Positions 35,132 to 45,989 of a stretch of 64,000 nt of DNA are shown here, in pieces. Both the position numbers and the translations under genes were made by a program. The notes beneath the pieces are model-generated. The model worked only from the letters and a program-made list of their open reading frames with translations. It was not told the DNA's origin and made no database searches. This DNA is from Ligustrum vulgare (lineage: Eukaryota; Streptophyta; Magnoliopsida; Lamiales; Oleaceae). Numbering within the stretch: the stretch's first letter is position 1; every line of letters starts with the position of its first letter. The stretch is from contig OY743184.1 in NCBI GenBank assembly GCA_963555705.1, positions 23,224,859 through 23,288,858 of the forward strand, in the 5' to 3' direction.

Positions 35132-35450
35132 TATGGTGAAGTATATATTTTGATATAATGAAATATATGCATTGATATGGTGTTGTGTTGACATTGAAAA
35201 ATGTGATAAAATGATTGTGATAAGATAATATTCTTATCGGTTTGAAAAAAATAGGGGGAATCCATGCCAAAATTTCTGTTAGTTTGAAGAAGTAATGGGG
35301 AAACAATATGTGATTATGTGATGGGAAATTTGAGATGTGATCTATATACATGCTTATACTAAAACGGATTACTTGCCTATATAAGTCAAATGATACTTTT
35401 CAAATCCGATATAGTTGGAAATTTGTCTAAACAATCTTATACATTGAAAT

Positions 35451-35453
<3 letters not shown>

Positions 35454-35521
<68 letters not shown>
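35454..35521. repeat. AT microsatellite
   Basis: An uninterrupted run of about 34 AT units. Confidence 0.97.
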
Positions 35522-35523
<2 letters not shown>

Positions 35524-36279
35524 TTGTTATACACCTGCACTTATTTCATGCTATATATAAGTATATTACTCAGAGAGAATATGGTTACAATCATGATATT
35601 CTACTTATGCTTTATTATTATATGCTTTTCACACATGTGCTAATGATTAAAGGAGACTACTATCTATTTGGGAGCCCGTGCTTCACTATTAGAAAGTTCC
35701 ATAATGCCCATTACCTCTCATTTGTGGTCGAAACAACAAAATGGAATCGACGCCTAACAGAAAGATGCCTCTAACTGGTTGAATTCTTATACATGCGACC
35801 CTTAAATAATTTTTCTCTTGTATATTGACCGCCTAAAAAATCGAGACAGCAATAAGAATGGTTAGTTATATCAACTCAAAGAAGGTGCTCATTGCATAGT
35901 ATTGTGTGAGATAAATAAGAGGACAGCGGGGTACGTTGGAGGTATGCAAGGGTCGCACAGAGCCGAAAGGTGTAGAAGATGAGAGAGCCAAGGTTTCCTT
36001 ACTTTTTAGGCACAAATTTTCTAAAGATTCAATATTTTAGAATTCTTTAGCTCTTGTTTGGTCTAATACATTTTTTTACAATTTTTTTTTTCAAGTTTAT
36101 TTTTAACCACACATTTTTATGGTGCTCTCACTTCGTCAAACAAAATCTATAAACTATATAAAGACAACTGAGATTCTGGAATCCTTTTTTGAACTAGAAT
36201 CTCAATTGGAATAGATTCGTTTTTAAAAATGAGAAACTGATCTATTCAGGTGGCCTTTTTTTTTTTTTCAGTGGATGGT

Positions 36280-36782
36280 TTCTAAATTAGTCATCTGCTA
36301 GAAAAGTGGAAATTGGTTTGTTACAAAAATAGTATAATCCTAATTCCGTTTTTAGAAAATCAGTAGATTCATTTTTAAAAACGAGAAACTTTTATTCACA
36401 CAACCGGGTAATTTTGATAGTATACAGTTTGTGAGTTAGTTGGATGCTAGAAAAGTGGAAATTGGTTTGTTAAAAAATAGTATAATCCTAATTCCCATTT
36501 TAAAAATCATTTGGCCTAAATTCGATACTTGACAGTTAAACTAAGGATTTCTAAATTAGTGGTTTGCTGGAAACATGGAAAATTAGTATTGTGTTCAAAA
36601 ATTGTGTGGTATCGATTTGTGGGAAAATGTGTGGTATTTTTTTAGATAAGTGCTTTGCTAAATGAGTGGAAATTCAGTGTTCTGCAGAAAAATAATAAAT
36701 AATACTCAATTGTTGTTCTCTTATAAAAATTAATACTAGATTGAATTTTGTTGTAATTTTTTGTTCTCTCCTTTAAATTAAG
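36280..36782. repeat. Degenerate direct repeats around GCTAGAAAAGTGGAAATTGG
   Basis: Related segments begin near 36290, 36440, 36560 and 36648. They share TGCTAGAAAAGTGGAAATTGG-like and TAGTATAATCCTAATTCC parts. A further copy at 38294-38400 lies beyond the solo LTR, so the LTR inserted into this array. Confidence 0.65.
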
Positions 36783-38288
36783 TGATAAGTGTATTTTATA
36801 CACTTATTTATGCATCTAAATTAGAATTATTTATTGTCGTTCTAAAATAAAGTATACATAATTGTTTCTATTTGTTTATATTCTAGGAAATATCCCAAAA
36901 TCAAGTGAATTGTGCAATTGATGGAAATAAAGACAATTTGAGTGATAAATGGTGCTAAAATGAACAAATGGATGATGATCATGTCAACCGGGATGTACTT
37001 GAGGTGCAAAGTGTCAGAAATCGGAGTTGGATGGCTCAATTGAAGATGAAGATAGATTGGAAGGAAGTTTGGAAGAGATTTGAAAGTATGGGGATTGAAT
37101 TATAACAATTAGAAATTGAAGGACGGGAGGTGCAAATGAAAGACACGGACCTACTTATACACTTCTGAAAGATGAAATTGCGCTAGAACATTTTGAACTG
37201 CTCGGCCACCAAATGCAAGAGGCGTGGCTGCGCGTTAAACTTGAAATTAACAGAACCCGTTTTGAGATAACTGGGCGGCCAGCAAGGTTTACCATGCGCG
37301 GCACACCCTTTTCCGGCCCTGCGTGAATTCAAACTCATGCGCGATTTCTTGTACCAAAAGCCTAGGTTTCTTCAACAACCTATAAATACAACATTTGATG
37401 CACGACTTAGAGACCTTTGCTTAGCCTATTCCACACACAATTCTTGGTTCATACATTCAATTCTTGGAAGGCCACGATCAAGGCAAAGGGAGAGGATTAA
37501 AGATTATCAACGTGGAAGAATTCCTTGGTGCAGGAGTTTCTTTTCTCTTTGTTAATCTGAAATGCTCAATATGTTTATATTGAATTTCTGTGTTTTTAAT
37601 TATTTTGTGATGAGTAGCTAAACAATTAGTTAGGATATTCGATGTAGCATAAGTTTTACGCTATTAATTTCATGAATTGAGTTTTACATATAATTTCATG
37701 TGTTGATTTTATCTTCGTGTTTAATGCATGAATGTTGATCACTTTTTCACGATATTATGAGTGTTTTCATAATCCTAGAGGTGAGGTAACACTTAGATCT
37801 AAGGATAAAATATGATACTTGTATAAACGATAGAGATATACCTTTATTAGTATTGCGATCGCTAAATGAATTCTTGGGTTCCATGCACCTAGTCATTATG
37901 ACCCGCTGTCTAGAAATACGGTCAACTAATTAGGTATAGTTGATTTAAACCTGAGAAGGGAATTTCATATGCATAAGTGAATAGCACATAGACAAGAGTA
38001 AAACTTTATGATTGGAATTAATAGTGTTGACTTATGTGAAATCGAATGTCCCGACATCTTTAAACATCACTTAAGAAAACCAAAATTTGAATTCTTGATT
38101 TTACTTGTTTCAATTATTTTATTGTGTTAGTTTATTTTATTTAAAATCCTAAGTTCACATCAAAATCTTTTGTTTCAGTTAAGGTAATTAGTCTAGAACG
38201 TAAATTTACTCAATCCTCGTGGGATCGATATCTGGACTCTAAGTCCACTTTATTACTTGTGCGACCCGTACACTTGCGGTTCACAACA
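36783..38288 (+). repeat. Solo LTR of a Ty3/gypsy (Tat/Athila-like) element
   Basis: This 1506-bp LTR starts TGATAAGTGTATTTTATACA and ends CGGTTCACAACA. It is flanked by a perfect 5-bp duplication TTAAG (36778-36782 and 38289-38293). The 3' end carries CCTCGTGGGATCGATATC and GTGCGACCCGTACACTTGCG, a signature I know from plant gypsy LTRs primed by TGGCGCC-type sites. TATAAATACA at about 37381 is a plausible LTR TATA box. No internal region is present, so it arose by LTR-LTR recombination. Confidence 0.88.
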
Positions 38289-38421
38289 TTAAGCCACCAA
38301 TTAAGTGCTTTGCTAAATAAGTTAATAATTAGTATTCTGCCAAGAAATATAATTTTAATTCTGAATTGTCCTCTTGCAAATTATTGTTGTAAACTAAATT
38401 TTTGAAGCCATCTAATTTCAA

Positions 38422-38871
38422 TCATGACATAAAACAATTAAGCTTGTACCACACCAAAAATAAATCTTTCTTTCCAAAATCTTGATTGCAGTCTTCGTGA
38501 AACATAACCCTAGAAAGGAAAATATCCTTATACCGTCTAAAGTCATGTAATTTTGGACAAATTAGATTCATTAGAATTTCTGATGACCTATCTTGAAGAA
38601 GAGTAGGGGTTCCAACAAAATGTTTGATAATGGTGAAAATGAGGGTCATGAAACAATCATGAACAACTTCTTCACCGCTTATTTTGGTGGCATTAAGGAC
38701 TTTATTTATTTCATCATTAGAAAGATAATTAGCCCACCAACCCTTAAGTTGACCAGTAAATCCTATAATTAAATTATTATAGGCACTTACTTCATCGATT
38801 TGTTTACATTTGTATGCATGAAAACATACAAACATTTTTTCAATTGTTTGAATAATTTGAAATTCAGTCAT
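38422..38871 (-). pseudogene. Pararetroviral coat protein remnant
   Basis: The frame contains IIGFTGQLKGWWANYL, LIFTIIKHFVG and CPKLHDFRRYKDIFLSRVMF. These are standard coat-protein landmarks in plant endogenous pararetroviruses. It is truncated at its C-terminal side near 38430, which is one end of the integrated viral DNA. Confidence 0.82.
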
Positions 38872-39007
38872 CCCATCGAAATTCCATTCAATTATTTCTT
38901 CACCAGGATAAGTATCAAATACTTTTCTTTTAAAAAAGCTCTCTTCTAATAGTAAATCTGGTTGAGAAGGTCAAGGATAAAAGTGGGAAGTTTTGAAGAA
39001 TTATAAT

Positions 39008-40027
39008 TTAATTTATTGACTTGAAGAGGTTCTTCTTCAATAAATTGATTTCAAGATAAAAAATATCAATCGTGTTGATATTGTTTGACGCACTTAATTT
39101 TGAAAATTGTTTAGTAAGTTCCTTAAGGACTTCAGATTCTGAAGTTAAAGAACTTCTTCCTAATTTAGGAGAAATACTTGACTCAATTGGTTGAAAAAGT
39201 AAAGGTTTTTTGCCTTCAACCTTTGAAGAAGATTGATCCCTAAATGATGTAAAAACATTTGTAGGAGTTTTTGAAATTGAAGAGTTTTTCAGTTCCAGAA
39301 TTAATTTCAATTCTAGTTAATTGAGAACACATTGAATGAAGAACAATATTGGTGAAATTTTTCTGAGATTGAATATTTTTTATATCCACTGTTCTTGCCG
39401 AAGAATTATCAGTTCTATCTTCTGATATTTGTTTGTATATCCATGAGGAAAGATGATTTCCTCAAGAGGAGGATATTCAGATTTCAAAATTTGTGTTAAG
39501 GAAGTTTTCCAAGTTTTTTCATTCGAATTTGTAGCTTGAATATATTTAGATTTATTTTTTGATTTGGATTTGGATTTGGATTTCTTTTTACCAAAAACTT
39601 TGACATTAACCCAATTGAAAAAACTTAAATCTTCAGGTTGAGCGAAGAACTCTTCCCAAAAAGATTCAATTTCTTCTTTTGGAAACATTTTCTTAAAATT
39701 TTTGACATCAAGAGTTTGATCATTTTGAATTCTTTTCTTCAATCAATATTTGAAGAAATAACGAGAAGATAAACTTCTTCTATGATGAGGTTTCTTCCTC
39801 TGAAGAGGAATATCTTCAGAAGGAGGTAGCATATCTGATGATGTTCGAGAACCTGGTTCAGATTCTTCAGTATATTGAGGTTTTGGAATGATATGTTTAA
39901 AATTAACATCTTCAAGCCTATCGGAAGAGGTAGAAAACCTTCCAGATTGAAGAGGAAAATTTTGAAAAGATCTAGTTGAAGAAGATCTTGAGAAATTTGA
40001 AGAGGTTGATGATTCTCCAAAAATCAT
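39008..40027 (-). pseudogene. Pararetroviral linker and coat-protein N-terminal region
   Basis: Three broken frames follow the movement protein: a Ser/Pro-rich stretch (39743-40027), a Lys/Ser-rich stretch with IESFWEEFFAQ (39380-39742), and a Ser-rich stretch (39008-39310). The position fits the region between movement and coat protein in the polyprotein. Individual domains are not conserved enough to name. Confidence 0.55.
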
Positions 40028-40139
40028 CTTAACGCTTCCACCAGGAAATGATAAAATTTGATTTGGAGTATCATTAACATGAGCTGGAATAGGTTTATTT
40101 GATCTAAGAATTTCCCATTCAAGGTTCCTAGTTTGTAAA

Positions 40140-40795
40140 TCTCAAGGTATTCTTTTTGGAATAATGGTGTTAGAATGAAGATCATTTACTTCTAAAAGAA
40201 GTGATTCATTTCTTGGAGATGAGCGAAGAGCTCGAATATTTAGATTGGTATTAAGGGGTTCGTAGTAAATTCTGTAAATAATAGCAAAAGATTTTGATTC
40301 ATCCAAACTAAGATTTTTAGTTTGAATATGAAGTTTCAAAGTTTTGAGAATATGTTGATCAAAAAGTTCAACTGTAAAATCTAGATAACAATTTGAGAAA
40401 ACAGGACCACTTTCTAGATTTGACTCTCCAACAATGAGTAATGAATGTTCAAAATTTGAATGCATTTGATCACGAAGAGTGAGCAAAATTGGAATATCTA
40501 AACCAAGTCTAAACAATGGTATAAGAGCAATTTGAACAAGACCAATATGTAGAAATCGAAATTTCTTACGATGTTCTTGAATAGAGTTTTTTGAAAGTAA
40601 TGCAATTTCAATATTAAAACCTTTAATTGCAAGAGTCTGCTCAAAGGTTTAAAAAACATAATTTTGAGTAAAATAAATCGACCTATTTCATAGATAGCAC
40701 TTTTGTCAACCTTTGGAATAGTCCAATTATTCAAAAATTGTTCAATTTGAGCAATTTGAAGTTCATTTGAATTGATATTATATTTAAACATTTCA
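40140..40795 (-). pseudogene. Pararetroviral movement protein remnant
   Basis: The N-terminal frame (40498-40791) includes IAQIEQFLNNWTIPKVDKS. The second frame (40142-40516) has MFRLGLDIPILLTLRD, ESGPVFSNCYLDFTVELFD and IIYRIYYEPLNT. These match the 30K-type movement protein of plant pararetroviruses. The two frames show a frameshift near 40510. Confidence 0.8.
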
Positions 40796-40859
40796 TTTTC
40801 TTTTTGAGAAATTTCTTCTTCATTTTGAAAATTACTTCACAAGTTACTAGTCCTATTTC

Positions 40860-41468
40860 TAGAACTACCTAATCCTCTAAACCAACTGAAAAAAGAAGAC
40901 ATGCTTGATCAAAATAAACTTAGAACATTATACCGTCATGGACTTTATTCAATACAGGAAGGACTGAATCCAAGCAACCCAACCAAACGCTCTCTCAGCT
41001 TCACAGGCTTTAGGGGAATAAGCTAATCAGTGCTGACGACCAGTAAACAAATAATCAACAACAAAGCAATATAATATTCCAGTGTATTTTGAAAAAGAAA
41101 GGGTCTGATACCAAATGTAGCCCAGGTGATAGACAGAGAAGAAAATGAAAAGAAACTTGTAAAGTAAGCTCAAAATGTTGAAGAGAAGTCAAATAATTTT
41201 ACTGATATTGAAAATTGATTACAAGATAGATTGAAAAATTATCACTTGTATAAACTCTGCCTTTCAATGAAATGAAACTTGAAATTTATAATGAAAAATT
41301 ACATTGAAAGAATCTTGAAAAGTTGATTACAGCTTGAAAGTCGTTGATTGAATAGTGGCTATCGACTACTTTTCTCAAAAGTAGGGATCTTCTTTTGAAA
41401 AGCTTGTCTCCCACTTGTACCAAAAGTTTAGCAAAATACACTTTACTTTAATAAAGAAGATGCTTTCT
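40860..41468 (-). promoter_or_regulatory. Pararetroviral intergenic region with tRNA-Met primer site
   Basis: The minus strand at 41104-41113 reads TGGTATCAGA, complementary to initiator tRNA-Met, which marks the origin of reverse transcription in Caulimoviridae. It lies between the downstream ORF and the movement protein, as expected for the circular genome. Promoter and polyadenylation elements could not be placed. Confidence 0.7.
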
Positions 41469-42292
41469 TTATAAAAGTATTTTTATTCCTTTTGTGTCAG
41501 ATTTGACAAATATTGAAGTTTCTTTTGAGCTGGTAAAGATTGAAGAGTACATCTTTTGAACGTTGAACTCTGTATTCTCTGAAATCATTAAGGAAACTTT
41601 GTTCATATAGTCATTTGGTCCTTTGAAGATCTTCTTGAAGAGATTCGTCAAGGTTGATTCCATAACAATCGTCTTCATTTTGACAGAATTCATCATCAAA
41701 TTTCACTTCTGAGCTGGTTTCAGAAAAATCTTGAATTGAAGATTTTGAAGCGTTTTCAGCAAGGGCTGCAATTTTGTCTGCTAAAATCGTCATTTCTTCA
41801 GGGCTGGTACATATTGCAAGAAGTGTTAATAACCTACTTTTTTCAGCAAGAAAATCAACATGGGCATCTTGAAGTTTATTTGATGGCTGTCCTTCATTAA
41901 TTTTTAAATTGATCCAAGATTGGACTGCCTTGGAACAGCAATTTGTTTCGTGGAATTTAGACCACCATTTTACTTTGAATCTTCTAACAACCCTTTTTAG
42001 GACTGAAAGAATTTTTTACATCTTGAATAAGAAAAAAGTCCCAACATATAATCCATGAGACTTTAAAATTGAAAGCAAATTGAAATAAAATGTTTTCTTA
42101 AGGCTTAAGAAATGATTTTGCCTCATTTTTGATATGATTAAATCCTTGAAGAGAGAGGCTGGGTAAAATATTCTCTTCAAGTCCAAAATATTTGAACCAA
42201 TTTTGAAACCATTTTGGAAAATTATTTTGACAATTTTGATGAAAAAGGATAAACTAAGAATGATTGACTAATCTAAAAAAGAAAACTTTAAA

Positions 42293-42911
42293 CTAGGTAT
42301 CTTGATAATCCAAATAATTAAAATGAGAAGAGAAATTTTTTCCTTTTGCAAGGTTCATCTTTTTCTCAAGCCAGGGTTTTTGTCCCCGGTCATCATATGA
42401 CATAACCTTACATATTGAACATTTTGAAAAATCAATATGTTGATGATTTTGTTTATTTGGAGTGTGAGTAATGATTGCAGATCCAGTCTTGAGATGAATC
42501 TTTTCATAAAACTCACGAGATTTTTGAAGAGTGGAAGGTAAGAATTGAGAATTTAGGGGAAAAATATATGATAAACATTCATTAAGATCAGAATATTTTT
42601 TAACCCAAGAGGGGGAAATATTGAAAATATAATAATAATCATTTTTTGACAAATTATTGAAAATGATTTTTATTGATTTCTGGGAGTTTTCCAGAACCAG
42701 TTTGAACTGTTTTTTTGAAGTTTGAAGGTATTGGCTTTTCTGGGGTTTGGGGAATTTTGCCAAGAACTAAAAAGTTGTTTGCAGAAGAAAGAGTGGGTAA
42801 ATTTAAAGAAGAATTTTTGTTGGAAGTTTGAACAAAGTTTTCAATTGAAGGCAAGGCAGTTTTCATGGCTTTATTTTTGTTTTTTGAGGAGGTAGCCATG
42901 GAGGAAGTCAT
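42293..42911 (-). pseudogene. Pararetroviral ORF downstream of RNase H
   Basis: Two overlapping open frames (42654-42911 and 42293-42763) carry a low-complexity Ser/Asn/Lys-rich part. A later segment with FYEKIHLKTGSAIITH and HIDFSKCSICKVM follows. I know similar stretches after RNase H in plant endogenous pararetroviruses. The function is not known. Smaller fragments continue to about 41469. Confidence 0.6.
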
Positions 42912-42984
42912 ATCCTCAAGAACCTTGTTGTACCAATCTATGTTGGTACTCTTCTATTGAACTTTCTTTTGGGGTGACCTTACT

Positions 42985-43436
42985 TACGCTTAGAATTTCT
43001 CTCTTCTTAGTAAGAAACTCTCTTGTGAGGAGGTCTGCCAAAACGTTATTTCTACCTTATATATATATATATATAGAATTTTGAAATCAAAATAAGACAA
43101 AATAGCTTGCCATCTTACAAAAATATGTTTTGAAACAAGATTTTTAACGTTCTTTTGTAAAACTTCTTTGGATGCTACACAATCGGTTTTTAAAATAAAT
43201 GATTTATTAATTAAATCATCTTGAAATTTTGAAATACAAAGAACAATTGAAAGAATTTCCTTTTTGACTGGAGAATAATTATTTTGAGGACCAGTCCAAA
43301 CACCAGAACAGTAACGGACCAGCTGTTCTTGATTTGAACCTATTGAAATCTGCTTTAAGACTCCACCAAACCTTATGTCTGACGCATCTGTCTCAACGAT
43401 AAGATTGAAATCTGGATCAATAATGGATAGGCATGG
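42985..43436 (-). pseudogene. Pararetroviral RNase H remnant
   Basis: The frame shows the RNase H start LIVETDASDIRFGG, then QEQLVRYCSGVW, KKEILSIVLCISKFQ, and ARWQA-like and YFDFKI parts. A TA microsatellite (43058-43075) has expanded inside the gene and shifts the frame, so the tail reads in another frame. The upstream side stops at 43436, where element T begins. Confidence 0.85.
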
Positions 43437-43480
43437 TGTAACGACTCGAGTTCTAAACACCTGGAATGCCACATCATCCT

Positions 43481-45352
43481 TGATTATTGTCCAATTTTAC
43501 GTATTCTAGATAGGTAAATAAATGAAAAATACAATTTTGGGATATAAATTTTGTAATTTAGAGTACCACTTATAAAAGATTTAATTTTAATTCTTAAACT
43601 CCAAATTGATTTTATTCGCTAATAATTTCATTTATTTAATTGCAGGTACATTTTGGACAAATTTTAACTCAAAAACCCCTGGCTTGATTAACCTGAAAAA
43701 GCCCAAAAGGAATAAATCCACACTCAAAAGCCGCTCCAGCCCATATGCATTCAACAGCCCAAAAATAAATTCCCAACCTAGACTCTCTCACACGAAGAAA
43801 AACCTACAGCTGTCTTCTCTCTTTTTCACTACACACACGCCAGACTTCTCTCTCTGAGCCTCACGATTTTCTCTCCTTCTATGCCTCTGTCTTCTCTTCC
43901 TCTCGAACTCCCTCTCCACCTTCAAGACCCAGCAGCCGCAAGTAACCCATCTCCTTCACGAACTTCATTCGGCCTCTACCTCCATCAATAACCTTCAGCT
44001 GTAGCATACCCATCCTTTGTCTTCCCTTTTCATTATACAACAATCCTCTACTGGCTCCCTCTCTCACACTTCCAGCCGCAGCCACTTTCTGCCTCATCTC
44101 TCACTTCTCTCTCTTGGCCAGCAACCATCTCTCTTGTCTTCCCTTGAACCGCACAACAACAACCAACAGCAAACCAGTCGCATCTAACCATCTCAAACCT
44201 CTCATCCTCTGTCTGTCTTCTCCTTCTTCCAACAGCCCTCAGCCATCCTCTTCCACCAGACCCGACTCCACCAGCAGAACAACCAACCAGCCTCCCTCAC
44301 CAATAGCACTTATTCTCGATCTGAAGAACAAACAGCAGCAGCCGTATTCTCTGTCTTCTCTCCTCATTCACGCAGGTAACTCAGCCGATTTCTGAGGGGG
44401 ATTTACACATACACGACATTAGAGGCTGCTAGGATTTTATTCTTGAGGGAGACACGTATAAAAACAACGCGGTGGAGACATTATACATTGGTCGGCTGGA
44501 GTAAATTCTTGGAGAATTGGATAAAAGTCGGCTGATTTTGGAGGAATTAAAAGGGTTGGCTGGATTAAATAAATTAAAGGTTGATAAGGCTTATACATTG
44601 CTGGGAATTGGGCTTCGTGCAACTCACCTCCACTTACAGCTGCTCCTTCCCTCGTCTCGGGTGATTGGTTCCAGTTATATTCATAGTTTTGCTTAGAATT
44701 TTAGTTGTTTCAATTATTTTCTTTAGTGAATTCAGATTATTTATCTTTGGTTGGTTTTGAGATATATTTTGATTATTGAATATTTATTTCCAAGCTTGAA
44801 TTACATCCCTAGTAATGGCTATCGTTTGTTTGATTTTTGTTTCGTTTAATTCAATTATGTTCGGCTAAGTTATATTTGAGAGGAGTTATTCTTAGCTTCA
44901 AGGGGTGAATGTTAATTTTCTATAGATAAATTCTTGTTATTGATAAGGGTTTACAAAGTTTTTTAAATTTTCAGATTATTTTACTTGGATTAATGTCGCT
45001 GATGTGGTATGTATTGAATATGCACACAACATGCTGGACAAAATGCTGTAGAATAAATTGATTAATTTTCTTACTAATATGTTTAAATTTTATCGATCTC
45101 AAGAAATTCACATCAATCTTATTTGAGAAACCCAATTTATAGCGAAAGAATAACTCCACTCAAATTTCTCTTTCATTGCAATTTAATTATATCCTCTTTT
45201 TATCACTTAAGTAATCTTGAAATTATAATTTAAAACTTGAATTTAGCAAATATTATTATACCAATAAAATCCCTAGGAAGAATGACCCTGGATTATTGCT
45301 AGGCTATAACTTGACCCCTTTATACTTGGAGGGTAGATTTAACATCGAGTCA
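43481..45352 (+). repeat. Athila 5' LTR
   Basis: This 1872-bp LTR runs from TGATTATTGTCCAATTTTAC to AACATCGAGTCA. It contains a pyrimidine-rich stretch (43850-44350) whose open frames are not genes. Confidence 0.93.
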
Positions 45353-45358
45353 AGTTTT

Positions 45359-45376
45359 TGGCGCCGTTGCCGGGGA
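45359..45376 (+). other. Athila primer-binding site
   Basis: TGGCGCCGTTGCCGGGGA begins six bases after the 5' LTR. In Athila-type elements this is attributed to a tRNA-Asp primer. Confidence 0.88.
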
Positions 45377-45461
45377 TTTTTTTGGTGTTAATTGATATTT
45401 GCTGAATTCTGTTTTTTTTATTATTATTATTTTGTTCGACTACTATTCTTGATATTGTTCA

Positions 45462-45989
45462 TTGTTTTTGTCCGATTGGTTCCGAGATAATACTAAGCGA
45501 TTAGTAAGATCGGAATCCACTAACCAATTTTTAATTCTTGAAAATCAGCAGGTAGTAATGGCAAATAATGCAGATCCAAATGAGGCGCCAGTCGTTCGAA
45601 GTCTTAGAGACTACATTTTTCCAACGATGGCAAGCACTCCGTCATGCATAGTGATGCCTGAAAATGCACCGGTCTTCAACTTCAAACCGGGAATGATTGA
45701 TCATCTACCACGCTTCCATGGGATGCCATCAGAGAGTCCATATCACTACATCCAGGAATTCGAAGGGGTTTGTTTTACTTTTCTTGAAAGAAATTGCACT
45801 GAGGAAGTCATTCGACTCAAGCTTTTCCCTTTTTCACTAAAGGATAAAGCTAAGTCGTGGCTTAACTCTTTGAGGCCTAGTTCAATTACAAATTGGGAAA
45901 ATATGCGGAAAGAGTTCATTAAAAAGTTTTTTTCAACAAAGAACCACCGCTATTCAAAGACAAATCATGAATTTTTCTCAAAAGAATAA
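45462..45989 (+). pseudogene. Athila gag, N-terminal part before a frameshift
   Basis: The frame includes LRDYIFPTMASTPSCI, then PRFHGMPSESPYHYIQEFEG, LFPFSLKDKAKSWLNSL and WENMRKEFIKKFF. These are hallmarks of Athila/Tat gag. Near 45940 the frame shifts: the proper continuation ([20 protein letters not shown]) is in the next frame, starting at 45967. Confidence 0.88.

Larger units (their letters stand above)
33061..36279. other. AT-rich intergenic DNA with no recognised gene
   Basis: No coding domain was found. Three loosely related copies of a segment containing CACATGAACAAT and AACATTTTGTCAAAT occur around 34180-34320, 34690-34770 (partial) and 34905-35015. A perfect 34-bp tandem duplication lies at 35064-35131 and a long AT microsatellite at 35454-35521. 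Confidence 0.6.
38400..43436 (-). mobile_element. Endogenous pararetrovirus (Caulimoviridae), segment 2: RNase H to coat protein
   Basis: On the minus strand the order is RNase H, a second downstream ORF, intergenic region with primer site, movement protein, linker, coat protein. The first segment (capsid tail, protease, RT) is at 60484-63308, beyond the insertion of element T. Viral sequence, excluding insertions, totals about 7.1 kb, near one genome unit. The layout (MP-CP-PR-RT-RH plus an extra ORF, junction in a TA repeat) is like florendoviruses; that genus assignment is inference. Every gene is broken by stops or frameshifts. Confidence 0.85.

Noticed and set aside
43606..44395. Serine/proline-rich open frames of 83-93 codons, repeated at 52601-53334
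   Set aside because: They lie inside the two Athila LTRs and are present only because the LTR is duplicated; no domain is recognisable.
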